Assembly: GCA_958496175.1 (NCBI GenBank)
Contig: OY292279.1
Coordinates: 868,001 to 932,000 of the forward strand
DNA from: Sisyra terminalis
Taxonomy: Eukaryota; Arthropoda; Insecta; Neuroptera; Sisyridae
Direction of reading: 5' to 3'
DNA length: 64,000 nt
Made by a program: the position numbers and the translations under genes. The notes below the pieces were generated by a model. That model saw nothing but the letters and a program-made list of their open reading frames with translations. It did no database searches and was not told the origin of the DNA. Shown one piece after another: positions 14,601 to 27,400 of the stretch (the stretch's first letter is position 1; every line of letters starts with the position of its first letter).

Positions 14601-17600
14601 GGTTATTTTTGCGGATATCATTGCGGTTATTTTTGCGGATATTATTGCGGTTATTTTTGCGGATATTATTGCGGTTATTTTTGCGGATATCATTGCGGTT
14701 ATTTTGCGGTAACATTTGCGGTTATTTTTGCGGATATTATTGCGGTTATTTTTGCGGATATCATTGCGGTTATTTTGCGGTAATATTTGCGGTTATTTTT
14801 GCGGATATCATTGCGGTTATTTTTGCGGATATCATTGCGGTTATTTTGCGGTGATATTTGCTGTTATTTTTGCGGATATCATTGCGGTTATTTTGCGGTA
14901 ATATTTGCGGTTATTTTTGCGGATATCATTGCGGTTATTTTTGCGGATATTATTGCGGTTATTTTTGCGGATATCATTGCGGTTATTTTGCGGAAATATT
15001 TGCGGTTATTTTTGCGGATATTGTTGCGGTTATTTTTGCAGATATCAATGCGGTTATTTTGCGGTGATATTTGCGGTTATTTTTGCGGATATCATCGCGG
15101 TTATTTTGCGGTAATATTTGCGGTTAATTTTGCGGATATCATTGCGGTTATTTTTGCGGATATTATTGCGGTTATTTTGCTGTAATATTTGCGGTTAATT
15201 TTGCGGATATCATTGCGGTTATTTTTGCGGATATTATTGCGGTTATTTTTGCGGATATTATTGCGGTTATTTTTGCGGATATTATTGCGGTTATTTTTGC
15301 GGATATCATTGCGGTTATTTTGCGGCAACATTTGCGGTTATTTTTGCGGATATTATTGCGGTTATTTTTGCGGATATCATTGCGGTTATTTTGCGGTAAC
15401 ATTTGCGGATATTTTTGCGGATATTATTGCGGTTATTTTTGCAGATATCATTGCGGTTATTTTGCTGTAATATTTGCGGTTAATTTTGCGGATATTATTG
15501 CGGTTATTTTTGCGGATATCATTGCGGTTATTTTTGCGGATATCATTGCGGTTATTTTGCGGTGATATTTGCGGTTATTTTTGCGGATATCATTGCGGTT
15601 ATTTTGCGGTAATATTTGCGGTTATTTTTGCGGATATCATTGCGGTTATTTTGCGGTAATATTTGCGGTTATTTTTGCGGATATTATTGCGGTTATTTTG
15701 CTGTAATATTTGCGGTTAATTTTGCGGATATCATTGCGGTTATTTTTGCGGATATTATTGCGGTTATTTTTGCGGATATCATTGCGGTTATTTTGCGGTA
15801 ATATTTGCGGTTATTTTTGCGGATATTATTGCGGTTATTTTTGCGGATATCAATGCGGTTATTTTGCGGTGATATTTGCGGTTATTTATGCGGATATCAT
15901 TGCGGTTATTTTGCTGTAATATTTGCGGATAATTTTGCGGAAACTATTGCGGTTATTTTTGCGGATATCATTGCGGTTATTTTTGCGGATATCATTGCGG
16001 ATATTTTGCGGTGATATTTGCGGTTATTTTTGCGGATATCATTGCGGTTATTTTGCGGTAATATTTGCGGTTATTTTTGCGGATATCATTGCGGTTATTT
16101 TTGCGGATATCATTGCGGTTATTTTGCGGTGATATTTGCGGTTATTTTTGCGGATATCATTGTGGTTATTTTGCGGTAATATTTGCGGTTATTTTTGCGG
16201 ATATCATTGCGGTTATTTTTGCGGATATTATTGCGGTTATTTTGCTGTAATATTTGCGGTTAATTTTGCGGATATCATTGCGGTTATTTTTGCGGATATT
16301 ATTGCGGTTATTTTTGCGGATATCATTGCGGTTATTTTGCGGAAATATTTGCGGTTATTTTTGCGGATATCATCGCGGTTATTTTGCGGTAATATTTGCG
16401 GTTAATTTTGCGGATATCATTGCGGTTATTTTTGCGGATATTATTGCGGTTATTTTTGCGGATATCATTGCGGTTATTTTGCTGTAATATTTGCGGTTAA
16501 TTTTGCGGATATTATTGCGGTTATTTTTGCGGATATCATTGCGGTTATTTTTGCGGATATCATTGCGGTTATTTTGCGGTAACATTTGCGGATATTTTTG
16601 CGGATATCAATGCGGTTATTTTGCGGTGATATTTGCGGTTATTTTTGCGGATATCATCGCGGTTATTTTGCGGTAATATTTGCGGTTAATTTTGCGGATA
16701 TCATTGCGGTTATTTTTGCGGATATTATTGCGGTTATTTTTGCGGATATCATTGCGGTTATTTTGCTGTAATATTTGCGGTTAATTTTGCGGATATTATT
16801 GCGGTTATTTTTGCGGATATCATTGCGGTTATTTTTGCGGATATCATTGCGGATATTTTGCGGTGATATTTGCGGTTATTTTTGCGGATATCATTGCGGT
16901 TATTTTGCGGTAATATTTGCGGTTATTTTTGCGGATATCATTGCGGTTATTTTTGCGGATATTATTGCGGTTATTTTTGCGGATATTATTGCGGTTATTT
17001 TTGCGGATATCATTGCGGTTATTTTGCGGTAACATTTGCGGATATTTTTGCGGATATTATTGCGGTTATTTTTGCAGATATCATTGCGGTTATTTTGCTG
17101 TAATATTTGCGGTTAATTTTGCGGATATTATTGCGGTTATTTTTGCGGATATCATTGCGGTTATTTTTGCGGATATCATTGCGGTTATTTTGCGGTGATA
17201 TTTGCGGTTATTTTTGCGGATATCATTGCGGTTATTTTGCGGTAATATTTGCGGTTATTTTTGCGGATATCATTGCGGTTATTTTTGCGGATATTATTGC
17301 GGTTATTTTTGCGGATATTATTGCGGTTATTTTTGCGGATATCATTGCGGTTATTTTGCGGCAACATTTGCGGTTATTTTTGCGGATATTATTGCGGTTA
17401 TTTTTGCGGATATCATTGCGGTTATTTTGCGGTAACATTTGCGGTTATTTTTGCGGAAATTATTGCGGTTATTTTGCGGTAATATTTGCGGTTATTTTTG
17501 CGGATATCATTGCGGTTATTTTTGCGGATATTATTGCGGTTATTTTTGCGGATATTATTGCGGTTAGTTTTGCGGATATCCTTGCGGTTATTTTGCGGTG

Positions 17601-18808
17601 ATATTTGCGGTTATTTTTGCGGATATCATTGCGGTTATTTTGCGGTGATATTTGCGGTTATTTTTGCGGATATCATTGCGGTTATTTTGCGGTAATATTT
17701 GCGGTTATTTTTGCGGATATTATTGCGGTTATTTTTGCGGATATCATTGCGGTTATTTTGCGGTTACATTTGCGGTTATTTTTGCGGATATTATTGCGGT
17801 TATTTTTGCGGATATCATTGCGGTTATTTTGCGGTAATATTTGCGGTTATTTTTGCGGATATCATTGCGGTTATTTTGCGGTAATATTTGCGGTTATTTT
17901 TGCGGATATTATTGCGGTTATTTTTGCGGATATCATGGCGGTTATTTTGCGGTGATATTTGCGGTTATTTTTGCGGATATCATTGCGGTTATTTTGCGGT
18001 AATATTTGCGGTTATTTTTGCGGATATTATTGCGGTTATTTTTGCGGATATCATTACGGTTATTTTGCGGTGATATTTGCGGTTATTTTTGCGGATATCA
18101 TTGCGGTTATTTTGCGGTAATATTTACGGTTATTTTTGCGGATATTATTGCGGTTATTTTTGCGGATATCATTGCGGTTATTTTGCGGTGATATTTGCGG
18201 TTATTTTTGCGGATATCATTGCGGTTATTTTGCGGTAATATTTGCGGTTATTTTTGCGGATATCATTGCGGTTATTTTTGCGGATATTATTGCGGTTATT
18301 TTTGCGGATATCATTGCGGTTATTTTGCTGTAATATTTGCGGTTAATTTTGCGGATATTATTGCGGTTATTTTTGCGGATATCATTGCGGTTATTTTTGC
18401 AGATATCATTGCGGTTATTTTTGCGGATATCATGGCGGTTATTTTGCGGTGATATTTGCGGTTATTTTTGCGGATATCATTGCGGTTATTTTGCGGTAAT
18501 ATTTGCGGTTATTTTTGCGGATATTATTGCGGTTATTTTTGCGGATATCATTACGGTTATTTTGCGGTGATATTTGCGGTTATTTTTGCGGATATCATTG
18601 CGGTTATTTTGCGGTAATATTTGCGGTTATTTTTGCGGATATTATTGCGGTTATTTTGCTGTAATATTTGCGGTTATTTTTGCGGATATCATTGCGGTTA
18701 TTTTGCGGTGATATTTGCGGTTATTTTTGCGGATATCATTGCGGTTATTTTGCGGTGATATTTGCGGTTATTTTTGCGGATATCATTGCGGTTATTTTGC
18801 GGTAATAT
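11641..18808. repeat. 24-bp satellite with a ~4.6-kb spaced duplication
   Basis: The block around 12.9-14.3 kb reappears around 17.5-18.9 kb. The offset grows stepwise from 4,567 through 4,661 to 4,685 bp, consistent with gain or loss of 24-bp and 47-bp units between copies. Marker words include GCGGTTAGTTTT (near 12,877, 12,996 and 17,562) and GCGGATATCATTACGG (13,394, 13,868, 18,054 and 18,551). The 15.1-17.4 kb stretch is less regular and shares GCGGCAACATTT with the first segment. No gene is seen. Confidence 0.75.
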
Positions 18809-21550
18809 TTGCGGTTATTTTTGCGGATATTATTGCGGTTATTTTTGCGGATATCATTGCGGTTATTTTGCGGTGATATTTGCGGTTATTTTTGCGGATA
18901 TCATTGCGGTTATTTTGCGGTAATATTTGCGGTTATTTTTGCGGATATCATTGCGGTTATTTTTGCGGATATTATTGCGGTTATTTTTGCGGATATCATT
19001 GCGGTTATTTTGCTGTAATATTTGCGGTTAATTTTGCGGATATTATTGCGGTTATTTTTGCGGATATCATTGCGGTTATTTTTGCGGATATCATTGCGGT
19101 TATTTTGCGGTGATATTTGCGGTTATTTTTGCGGATATCATTGCGGTTATTTTGCGGTAATATTTGCGGTTATTTTTGCGGATATTATTGCGGTTATTTT
19201 GCTGAAATATTTGCGGTTATTTTTGCGGATATCATTGCGGTTATTTTGCGGTAATATTTATGGTTATTTTTGCGGATATCATTGCGGTTATTTTGCGGTG
19301 ATATTTGCGGTTATTTTTGCGGATATCATTGCGGTTATTTTGCGGTGATATTTGCGGTTATTTTTGCGGATATCATTGCGGTTATTTTGCGGTAATATTT
19401 GCGGGTATTTTTGCGGATATCATTGCGGTTATTTTTGCGGATATTATTGCGGTTATTTAGCGGTGATATTTGCGGTTATTTTTGCGGATATCATTGCGGT
19501 TATCTTTGCGGATATTATTGCGGTTATTTTTGCGGATATCATTGCGGTTATTTTTGCGGATATCATTGCGGTTATATCGCGGTAATATTTGCGGTTATTT
19601 TTGCGGATATCATTGCGGTTATTTTGCGGTGATATTTGCGGTTATTTTGGCGGATATCATTGCGGTTATTTTGCGGTGATATTTGCGGTTATTTTTGCGG
19701 ATATCATTTCGGTTATTTTGCGGTAATATTTATGGTTATTTTTGCGGATATTATTGCGGTTATTTTTACGGATATCATTGCGGTTATTTTGCGGTGATAT
19801 TTGCGGTTATTTTTGCGGATATCATTGCGGTTATTTTGCGGTAATATTTGCGGTTATTTTAGCGGATATCATTGCGGTTATTTTTGCGGATTTTATTGCG
19901 GTTATTTTTGCGGATATCATTGCGGTTATTTTTGCGGATATCATTGCGGTTATTTTGCGGTAATATTTGCGGTTATTTTTGCGGATATCATTGCGGTTAT
20001 TTTGCGGTGATATTTGCGGTTATTTTTGCGGATATCATTGCGGATATTTTTGCGGATATTATTGCGGTTATTTTTGCGGATATTATTGCGGTTATTTTTG
20101 CGGATATCATTGCGGTTATTTTGCGGTGATATTTGCGGTTATTTTTGCGGATATCATTGCGGTTATTTTGCGGTAATATTTGCGGTTATTTTTGCGGATA
20201 TTATTGCGGTTATTTTTGCGGATATCATTGCGGTTATTTTGCGGTGATATTTGCGGTTATTTTTGCGGATATCATTGCGGTTATTTTGCGGTAATATTTG
20301 CGGTTATTTTTGCGGATATCATTGCGGTTATTTTTGCGGATATTATTGCGGTTATTTTTGCGGATATCATTGCGGTTATTTTGCTGTAATATTTGCGGTT
20401 AATTTTGCGGATATTATTGCGGTTATTTTTGCGGATATCATTGCGGTTATTTTTGCGGATATCATTGCGGTTATTTTGCGGTGATATTTGCGGTTATTTT
20501 TGCGGATATCATTGCGGTTATTTTGCGGTAATATTTGCGGTTATTTTTGCGGATATTATTGCGGTTATTTTGCTGAAATATTTGCGGTTATTTTTGCGGA
20601 TATCATTGCGGTTATTTTGCGGTAATATTTATGGTTATTTTTGCGGATATCATTGCGGTTATTTTGCGGTGATATTTGCGGTTATTTTTGCGGATATCAT
20701 TGCGGTTATTTTGCGGTGATATTTGCGGTTATTTTTGCGGATATCATTGCGGTTATTTTGCGGTAATATTTGCGGGTATTTTTGCGGATATCATTGCGGT
20801 TATTTTTGCGGATATTATTGCGGTTATTTAGCGGTGATATTTGCGGTTATTTTTGCGGATATCATTGCGGTTATCTTTGCGGATATTATTGCGGTTATTT
20901 TTGCGGATATCATTGCGGTTATTTTTGCGGATATCATTGCGGTTATATCGCGGTAATATTTGCGGTTATTTTTGCGGATATCATTGCGGTTATTTTGCGG
21001 TGATATTTGCGGTTATTTTGGCGGATATCATTGCGGTTATTTTGCGGTGATATTTGCGGTTATTTTTGCGGATATCATTTCGGTTATTTTGCGGTAATAT
21101 TTATGGTTATTTTTGCGGATATTATTGCGGTTATTTTTACGGATATCATTGCGGTTATTTTGCGGTGATATTTGCGGTTATTTTTGCGGATATCATTGCG
21201 GTTATTTTGCGGTAATATTTGCGGTTATTTTAGCGGATATCATTGCGGTTATTTTTGCGGATTTTATTGCGGTTATTTTTGCGGATATCATTGCGGTTAT
21301 TTTTGCGGATATCATTGCGGTTATTTTGCGGTAATATTTGCGGTTATTTTTGCGGATATCATTGCGGTTATTTTGCGGTGATATTTGCGGTTATTTTTGC
21401 GGATATCATTGCGGATATTTTTGCGGATATTATTGCGGTTATTTTTGCGGATATCATTGCGGTTATTTTGCGGTGATATTTGCGGTTATTTTTGCGGATA
21501 TCATTGCGGTTATTTTGCGGTAATATTTGCGGTTTTTTTTGCGGATATCA
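18809..21550. repeat. 1,371-bp tandem duplication within the 24-bp satellite
   Basis: Landmarks at 18,809, 19,022, 19,352, 19,742 and 19,801 recur 1,371 bp later at 20,180, 20,393, 20,723, 21,113 and 21,172. Shared private variants include GCTGAAATATTT, TTATGGTTATTTTT, TTTACGGATATC, GCGGATTTTATT and TTATATCGCGG. Near 20,050 versus 21,420 the second copy lacks one 24-bp unit, after which the repeat drifts. No gene is seen. Confidence 0.85.
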
Positions 21551-24500
21551 TTGCGGTTATTTTTGCGGATATCATTGCGGTTATTGTGCGGTGATATTTG
21601 CGGTTATTTTTGCGGATATCATTGCGGTTATTTTGCGGTAATATTTGCGGTTATTTTTGCGGATATCATTGCGGTTATTTTTGCGGATATTATTGCGGTT
21701 ATTTTTGCGGATATTATTGCGGTTATTTTTGCGGATATCATTGCGGTTATTTTGCGGTGATATTTGCGGTTATTTTTGCGGATATCATTGCGGTTATTTT
21801 GCGGTAATATTTGCGGTTTTTTTTGCGGTTATTTTTGCGGATATTATTGCGGTTATTTTTGCGGATATCATTGCGGTTATTTTTGCGGATATCATTGCGG
21901 TTATTTTGCGGTAATATTTGCGGTTATTTTTGCGGATATCATTGCGGTTATTTTGCGGTGATATTTGCGGTTATTTTTGCGGATATAATTGCGGTTATTT
22001 TTGCGGATATCATTGCGGTTATTTTGCGGTGTTATTAGCGGTTATTTTTGCGGATATCATTGCGGTTATTTTTGCGGACATTATTGCGGTTATTTTTGCG
22101 GATATCATTGCGGTTATTTTTGCGGATATTATTGCGGTTATTTTTGCGGATATCATTGCGGTTATTTTTGCGGATATCATTGCGGTTATATTGCGGTAAT
22201 ATTTGCGGTTATTTTTGCGGATAGCATTGCGGTTATTTTGCGGTGATATTTGCGGTTATTTTGGCGGATATCATTGCGGTTATTTTGCGGTGATATTTGC
22301 GGATATTTTTGCGGATATCATTTCGGTTATTTTGCGGTAATATTTATGGTTATTTTTGCGGATATTATTGCGGTTATTTTTGCGGATATCATTGCGGTTA
22401 TTTTGCGGTGATATTTGCGGTTATTTTTGCGGATATCATTGCGGTTATTTTGCGGTAATATTTGCGGTTATTTTTGCGGATATCATTGCGGTTATTTTTG
22501 CGGATTTTATTGCGGTTATTTTTGCGGATATCATTGCGGTTATTTTTGCGGATATCATTGCGGTTATTTTGCGGTAATATTTGCGGTTATTTTTGCGGAT
22601 ATCATTGCGGATATTTTGCTGTGATATTTGCGGTAATTTTTGCGGATATTATTGCGGTTATTTTTGCGGATATCATTGCGGTTATTTTGCGGTGATATTT
22701 GCGGTTATTTTTGCGGATATCATTGCGGTTATTTTGCGGTAATATTTGCGGTTATTTTTGCGGATATCATTGCGGTTATTTTTGCGGATATCATTGCGGT
22801 TATTTTGCGGTGATATTTGCGGTTATTTTTGCGGATATAATTGCGGTTATTTTGCGGTGATATTTGCGGTTATTTTTGCGGATATCATTGCGGATATTTT
22901 GCGGTGATATGTGCGGTTATTTTTGCGGATATCATTGCGGTTATTTTGCGGTAATATTTGCGGTTATTTTTGCGGATATCATTGCGGTTATTTTGCGGTA
23001 ATATTTGCGGTTATTTTTGCGGATATTATTGCGGTTATTTTGCTGAAATATTTGCGGTTATTTTTGCGGATATCATTGCGGTTATTTTGCGGTAATATTT
23101 ATGGTTATTTTTGCGGATATTATTGCGGTTATTTTTGCGGATATCATTGCGGTTATTTTGCGGTGATATTTGCGGTTATTTTTGCGGATATCATTGCGGT
23201 TATTTTGCGGTAATATTTGCGGTTATTTTAGCGGATATCATTGCGGTTATTTTTGCGGATATTATTGCTGTTATTTTTGCGGATATCATTGCGGATATTT
23301 TTGCGGATATCATTGCGGTTATTTTGCGGTAATATTTGCGGTTATTTTTGCGGATATCATTGCGGTTATTTTGCGGTGATATTTGCGGTTATTTTTGCGG
23401 ATATAATTGCGGTTATTTTTGCGGATATCATTGCGGTTATTTTGCGGTGTTATTTGCGGTTATTTTTGCGGATATCATTGCGGTTATTTTTGCGGATATT
23501 ATTGCGGTTATTTTTGCGGATATCATTGCGGTTATTTTTGCGGATATCATTGCGGTTATATTGCGGTAATATTTGCGGTTATTTTTGCGGATATCATTGC
23601 GGTTATTTTGCGGTGATATTTGCGGTTATTTTGGCGGATATCATTGCGGTTATTTTGCGGTGATATTTGCGGTTATTTTTGCGGATATCATTTCGGTTAT
23701 TTTGCGGTAATATTTATGGTTATTTTTGCGGATATTATTGCGGTTATTTTTACGGATATCATTGCGGTTATTTTGCGGTGATATTTGCGGTTATTTTTGC
23801 GGATATCATTGCGGTTATTTTGCGGTAATATTTGCGGTTATTTTTGCGGATATCATTGCGGTTATTTTTGCGGATTTTATTGCGGTTATTTTTGCGGATA
23901 TCATTGCGGTTATTTTTGCGGATATCATTGCGGTTATTTTGCGGTAATATTTGCGGTTATTTTTGCGGATATCATTGCGGTTATTTTGCGGTGATATTTG
24001 CGGTTATTTTTGCGGATATCATTGCGGATATTTTTGCGGATATTATTGCGGTTATTTTTGCGGATATTATTGCGGTTATTTTTGCGGATATCATTGCGGT
24101 TATTTTGCGGTAATATTTGCGGTTATTTTTGCGGATATCATTGTGGTTATTTTTGCGGATATCATTGCGGTTATTTTGCGGTGATATTTGCGGTTATTTT
24201 TGCGGATATAATTGCGGTTATTTTGCGGTGATATTTGCTGTTATTTTTGCGGATATCATTGCGGATATTTTGCGGTGATATGTGCGGTTATTTTTGCGGA
24301 TATCATTGCGGTTATTTTGCGGTAATATTTGCGGTTATTTTTGCGGATATCATTGCGGTTATTTTGCGGTAATATTTGCGGTTATTTTTGCGGATATTAT
24401 TGCGGTTATTTTGCTGAAATATTTGCGGTTATTTTTGCGGATATCATTGCGGTTATTTTGCGGTAATATTTATGGTTATTTTTGCGGATATTATTGCGGT

Positions 24501-27400
24501 TATTTTTGCGGATATCATTGCGGTTATTTTGCGGTGATATTTGCGGTTATTTTTGCGGATATCATTGCGGTTATTTTGCGGTAATATTTGCGGTTATTTT
24601 TGCGGATATCATTGCGGTTATTTTTGCGGATTTTATTGCGGTTATTTTTGCGGATATCATTGCGGTTATTTTTGCGGATATCATTGCGGTTATTTTGCGG
24701 TAATATTTGCGGTTATTTTTGCGGATATCATTGCGGATATTTTGCTGTGATATTTGCGGTAATTTTTGCGGATATTATTGCGGTTATTTTTGCGGATATC
24801 ATTGCGGTTATTTTGCGGTGATATTTGCGGTTATTTTTGCGGATATCATTGCGGTTATTTTGCGGTAATATTTGCGGTTATTTTTGCGGATATCATTGCG
24901 GTTATTTTTGCGGATATCATTGCGGTTATTTTGCGGTGATATTTGCGGTTATTTTTGCGGATATAATTGCGGTTATTTTGCGGTGATATTTGCGGTTATT
25001 TTTGCGGATATCATTGCGGATATTTTGCGGTGATATGTGCGGTTATTTTTGCGGATATCATTGCGGTTATTTTGCGGTAATATTTGCGGTTATTTTTGCG
25101 GATATCATTGCGGTTATTTTGCGGTAATATTTGCGGTTATTTTTGCGGATATTATTGCGGTTATTTTGCTGAAATATTTGCGGTTATTTTTGCGGATATC
25201 ATTGCGGTTATTTTGCGGTAATATTTATGGTTATTTTTGCGGATATTATTGCGGTTATTTTTGCGGATATCATTGCGGTTATTTTGCGGTGATATTTGCG
25301 GTTATTTTTGCGGATATCATTGCGGTTATTTTGCGGTAATATTTGCGGTTATTTTAGCGGATATCATTGCGGTTATTTTTGCGGATATTATTGCTGTTAT
25401 TTTTGCGGATATCATTGCGGATATTTTTGCGGATATCATTGCGGTTATTTTGCGGTAATATTTGCGGTTATTTTTGCGGATATCATTGCGGTTATTTTGC
25501 GGTGATATTTGCGGTTATTTTTGCGGATATAATTGCGGTTATTTTTGCGGATATCATTGCGGTTATTTTGCGGTGTTATTTGCGGTTATTTTTGCGGATA
25601 TCATTGCGGTTATTTTTGCGGATATTATTGCGGTTATTTTTGCGGATATCATTGCGGTTATTTTTGCGGATATCATTGCGGTTATATTGCGGTAATATTT
25701 GCGGTTATTTTTGCGGATATCATTGCGGTTATTTTGCGGTGATATTTGCGGTTATTTTGGCGGATATCATTGCGGTTATTTTGCGGTGATATTTGCGGTT
25801 ATTTTTGCGGATATCATTTCGGTTATTTTGCGGTAATATTTATGGTTATTTTTGCGGATATTATTGCGGTTATTTTTACGGATATCATTGCGGTTATTTT
25901 GCGGTGATATTTGCGGTTATTTTTGCGGATATCATTGCGGTTATTTTGCGGTAATATTTGCGGTTATTTTTGCGGATATCATTGCGGTTATTTTTGCGGA
26001 TTTTATTGCGGTTATTTTTGCGGATATCATTGCGGTTATTTTTGCGGATATCATTGCGGTTATTTTGCGGTAATATTTGCGGTTATTTTTGCGGATATCA
26101 TTGCGGTTATTTTGCGGTGATATTTGCGGTTATTTTTGCGGATATCATTGCGGATATTTTTGCGGATATTATTGCGGTTATTTTTGCGGATATTATTGCG
26201 GTTATTTTTGCGGATATCATTGCGGTTATTTTGCGGTAATATTTGCGGTTATTTTTGCGGATATCATTGCGGTTATTTTTGCGGATATCATTGCGGTTAT
26301 TTTGCGGTGATATTTGCGGTTATTTTTGCGGATATAATTGCGGTTATTTTGCGGTGATATTTGCGGTTATTTTTGCGGATATCATTGCGGATATTTTGCG
26401 GTGATATGTGCGGTTATTTTTGCGGATATCATTGCGGTTATTTTGCGGTAATATTTGCGGTTATTTTTGCGGATATCATTGCGGTTATTTTGCGGTAATA
26501 TTTGCGGTTATTTTTGCGGATATTATTGCGGTTATTTTGCTGAAATATTTGCGGTTATTTTTGCGGATATCATTGCGGTTATTTTGCGGTAATATTTATG
26601 GTTATTTTTGCGGATATTATTGCGGTTATTTTTGCGGATATCATTGCGGTTATTTTGCGGTGATATTTGCGGTTATTTTTGCGGATATCATTGCGGTTAT
26701 TTTGCGGTAATATTTGCGGTTATTTTAGCGGATATCATTGCGGTTATTTTTGCGGATATTATTGCTGTTATTTTTGCGGATATCATTGCGGATATTTTTG
26801 CGGATATCATTGCGGTTATTTTGCGGTAATATTTGCGGTTATTTTTGCGGATATCATTGCGGTTATTTTGCGGTGATATTTGCGGTTATTTTTGCGGATA
26901 TAATTGCGGTTATTTTTGCGGATATCATTGCGGTTATTTTGCGGTGTTATTTGCGGTTATTTTTGCGGATATCATTGCGGTTATTTTTGCGGATATTATT
27001 GCGGTTATTTTTGCGGATATCATTGCGGTTATTTTTGCGGATATCATTGCGGTTATATTGCGGTAATATTTGCGGTTATTTTTGCGGATATCATTGCGGT
27101 TATTTTGCGGTGATATTTGCGGTTATTTTGGCGGATATCATTGCGGTTATTTTGCGGTGATATTTGCGGTTATTTTTGCGGATATCATTTCGGTTATTTT
27201 GCGGTAATATTTATGGTTATTTTTGCGGATATTATTGCGGTTATTTTTACGGATATCATTGCGGTTATTTTGCGGTGATATTTGCGGTTATTTTTGCGGA
27301 TATCATTGCGGTTATTTTTGCGGATATTATTGCGGTTATTTTTGCGGATATTAATGCGGTTATTTTTGCGGATATCATTGCGGTTATTTTGCGGAGATAT
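21551..27400. repeat. 24-bp satellite with alternating 755-bp and 1,371-bp higher-order repeats
   Basis: The landmark GCGGTGATATGTGCGG occurs near 22,902, 24,273, 25,028 and 26,399, giving spacings of 1,371, 755 and 1,371 bp. Other variants (GCTGAAATATTT, TTATGGTTATT, GCGGATTTTATT) keep the same alternation, so a compound unit of 2,126 bp is repeated: about 23,111-25,236 matches from 25,237 onward. The 755-bp unit looks like a deletion derivative of the 1,371-bp unit. No gene is seen. Confidence 0.82.
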
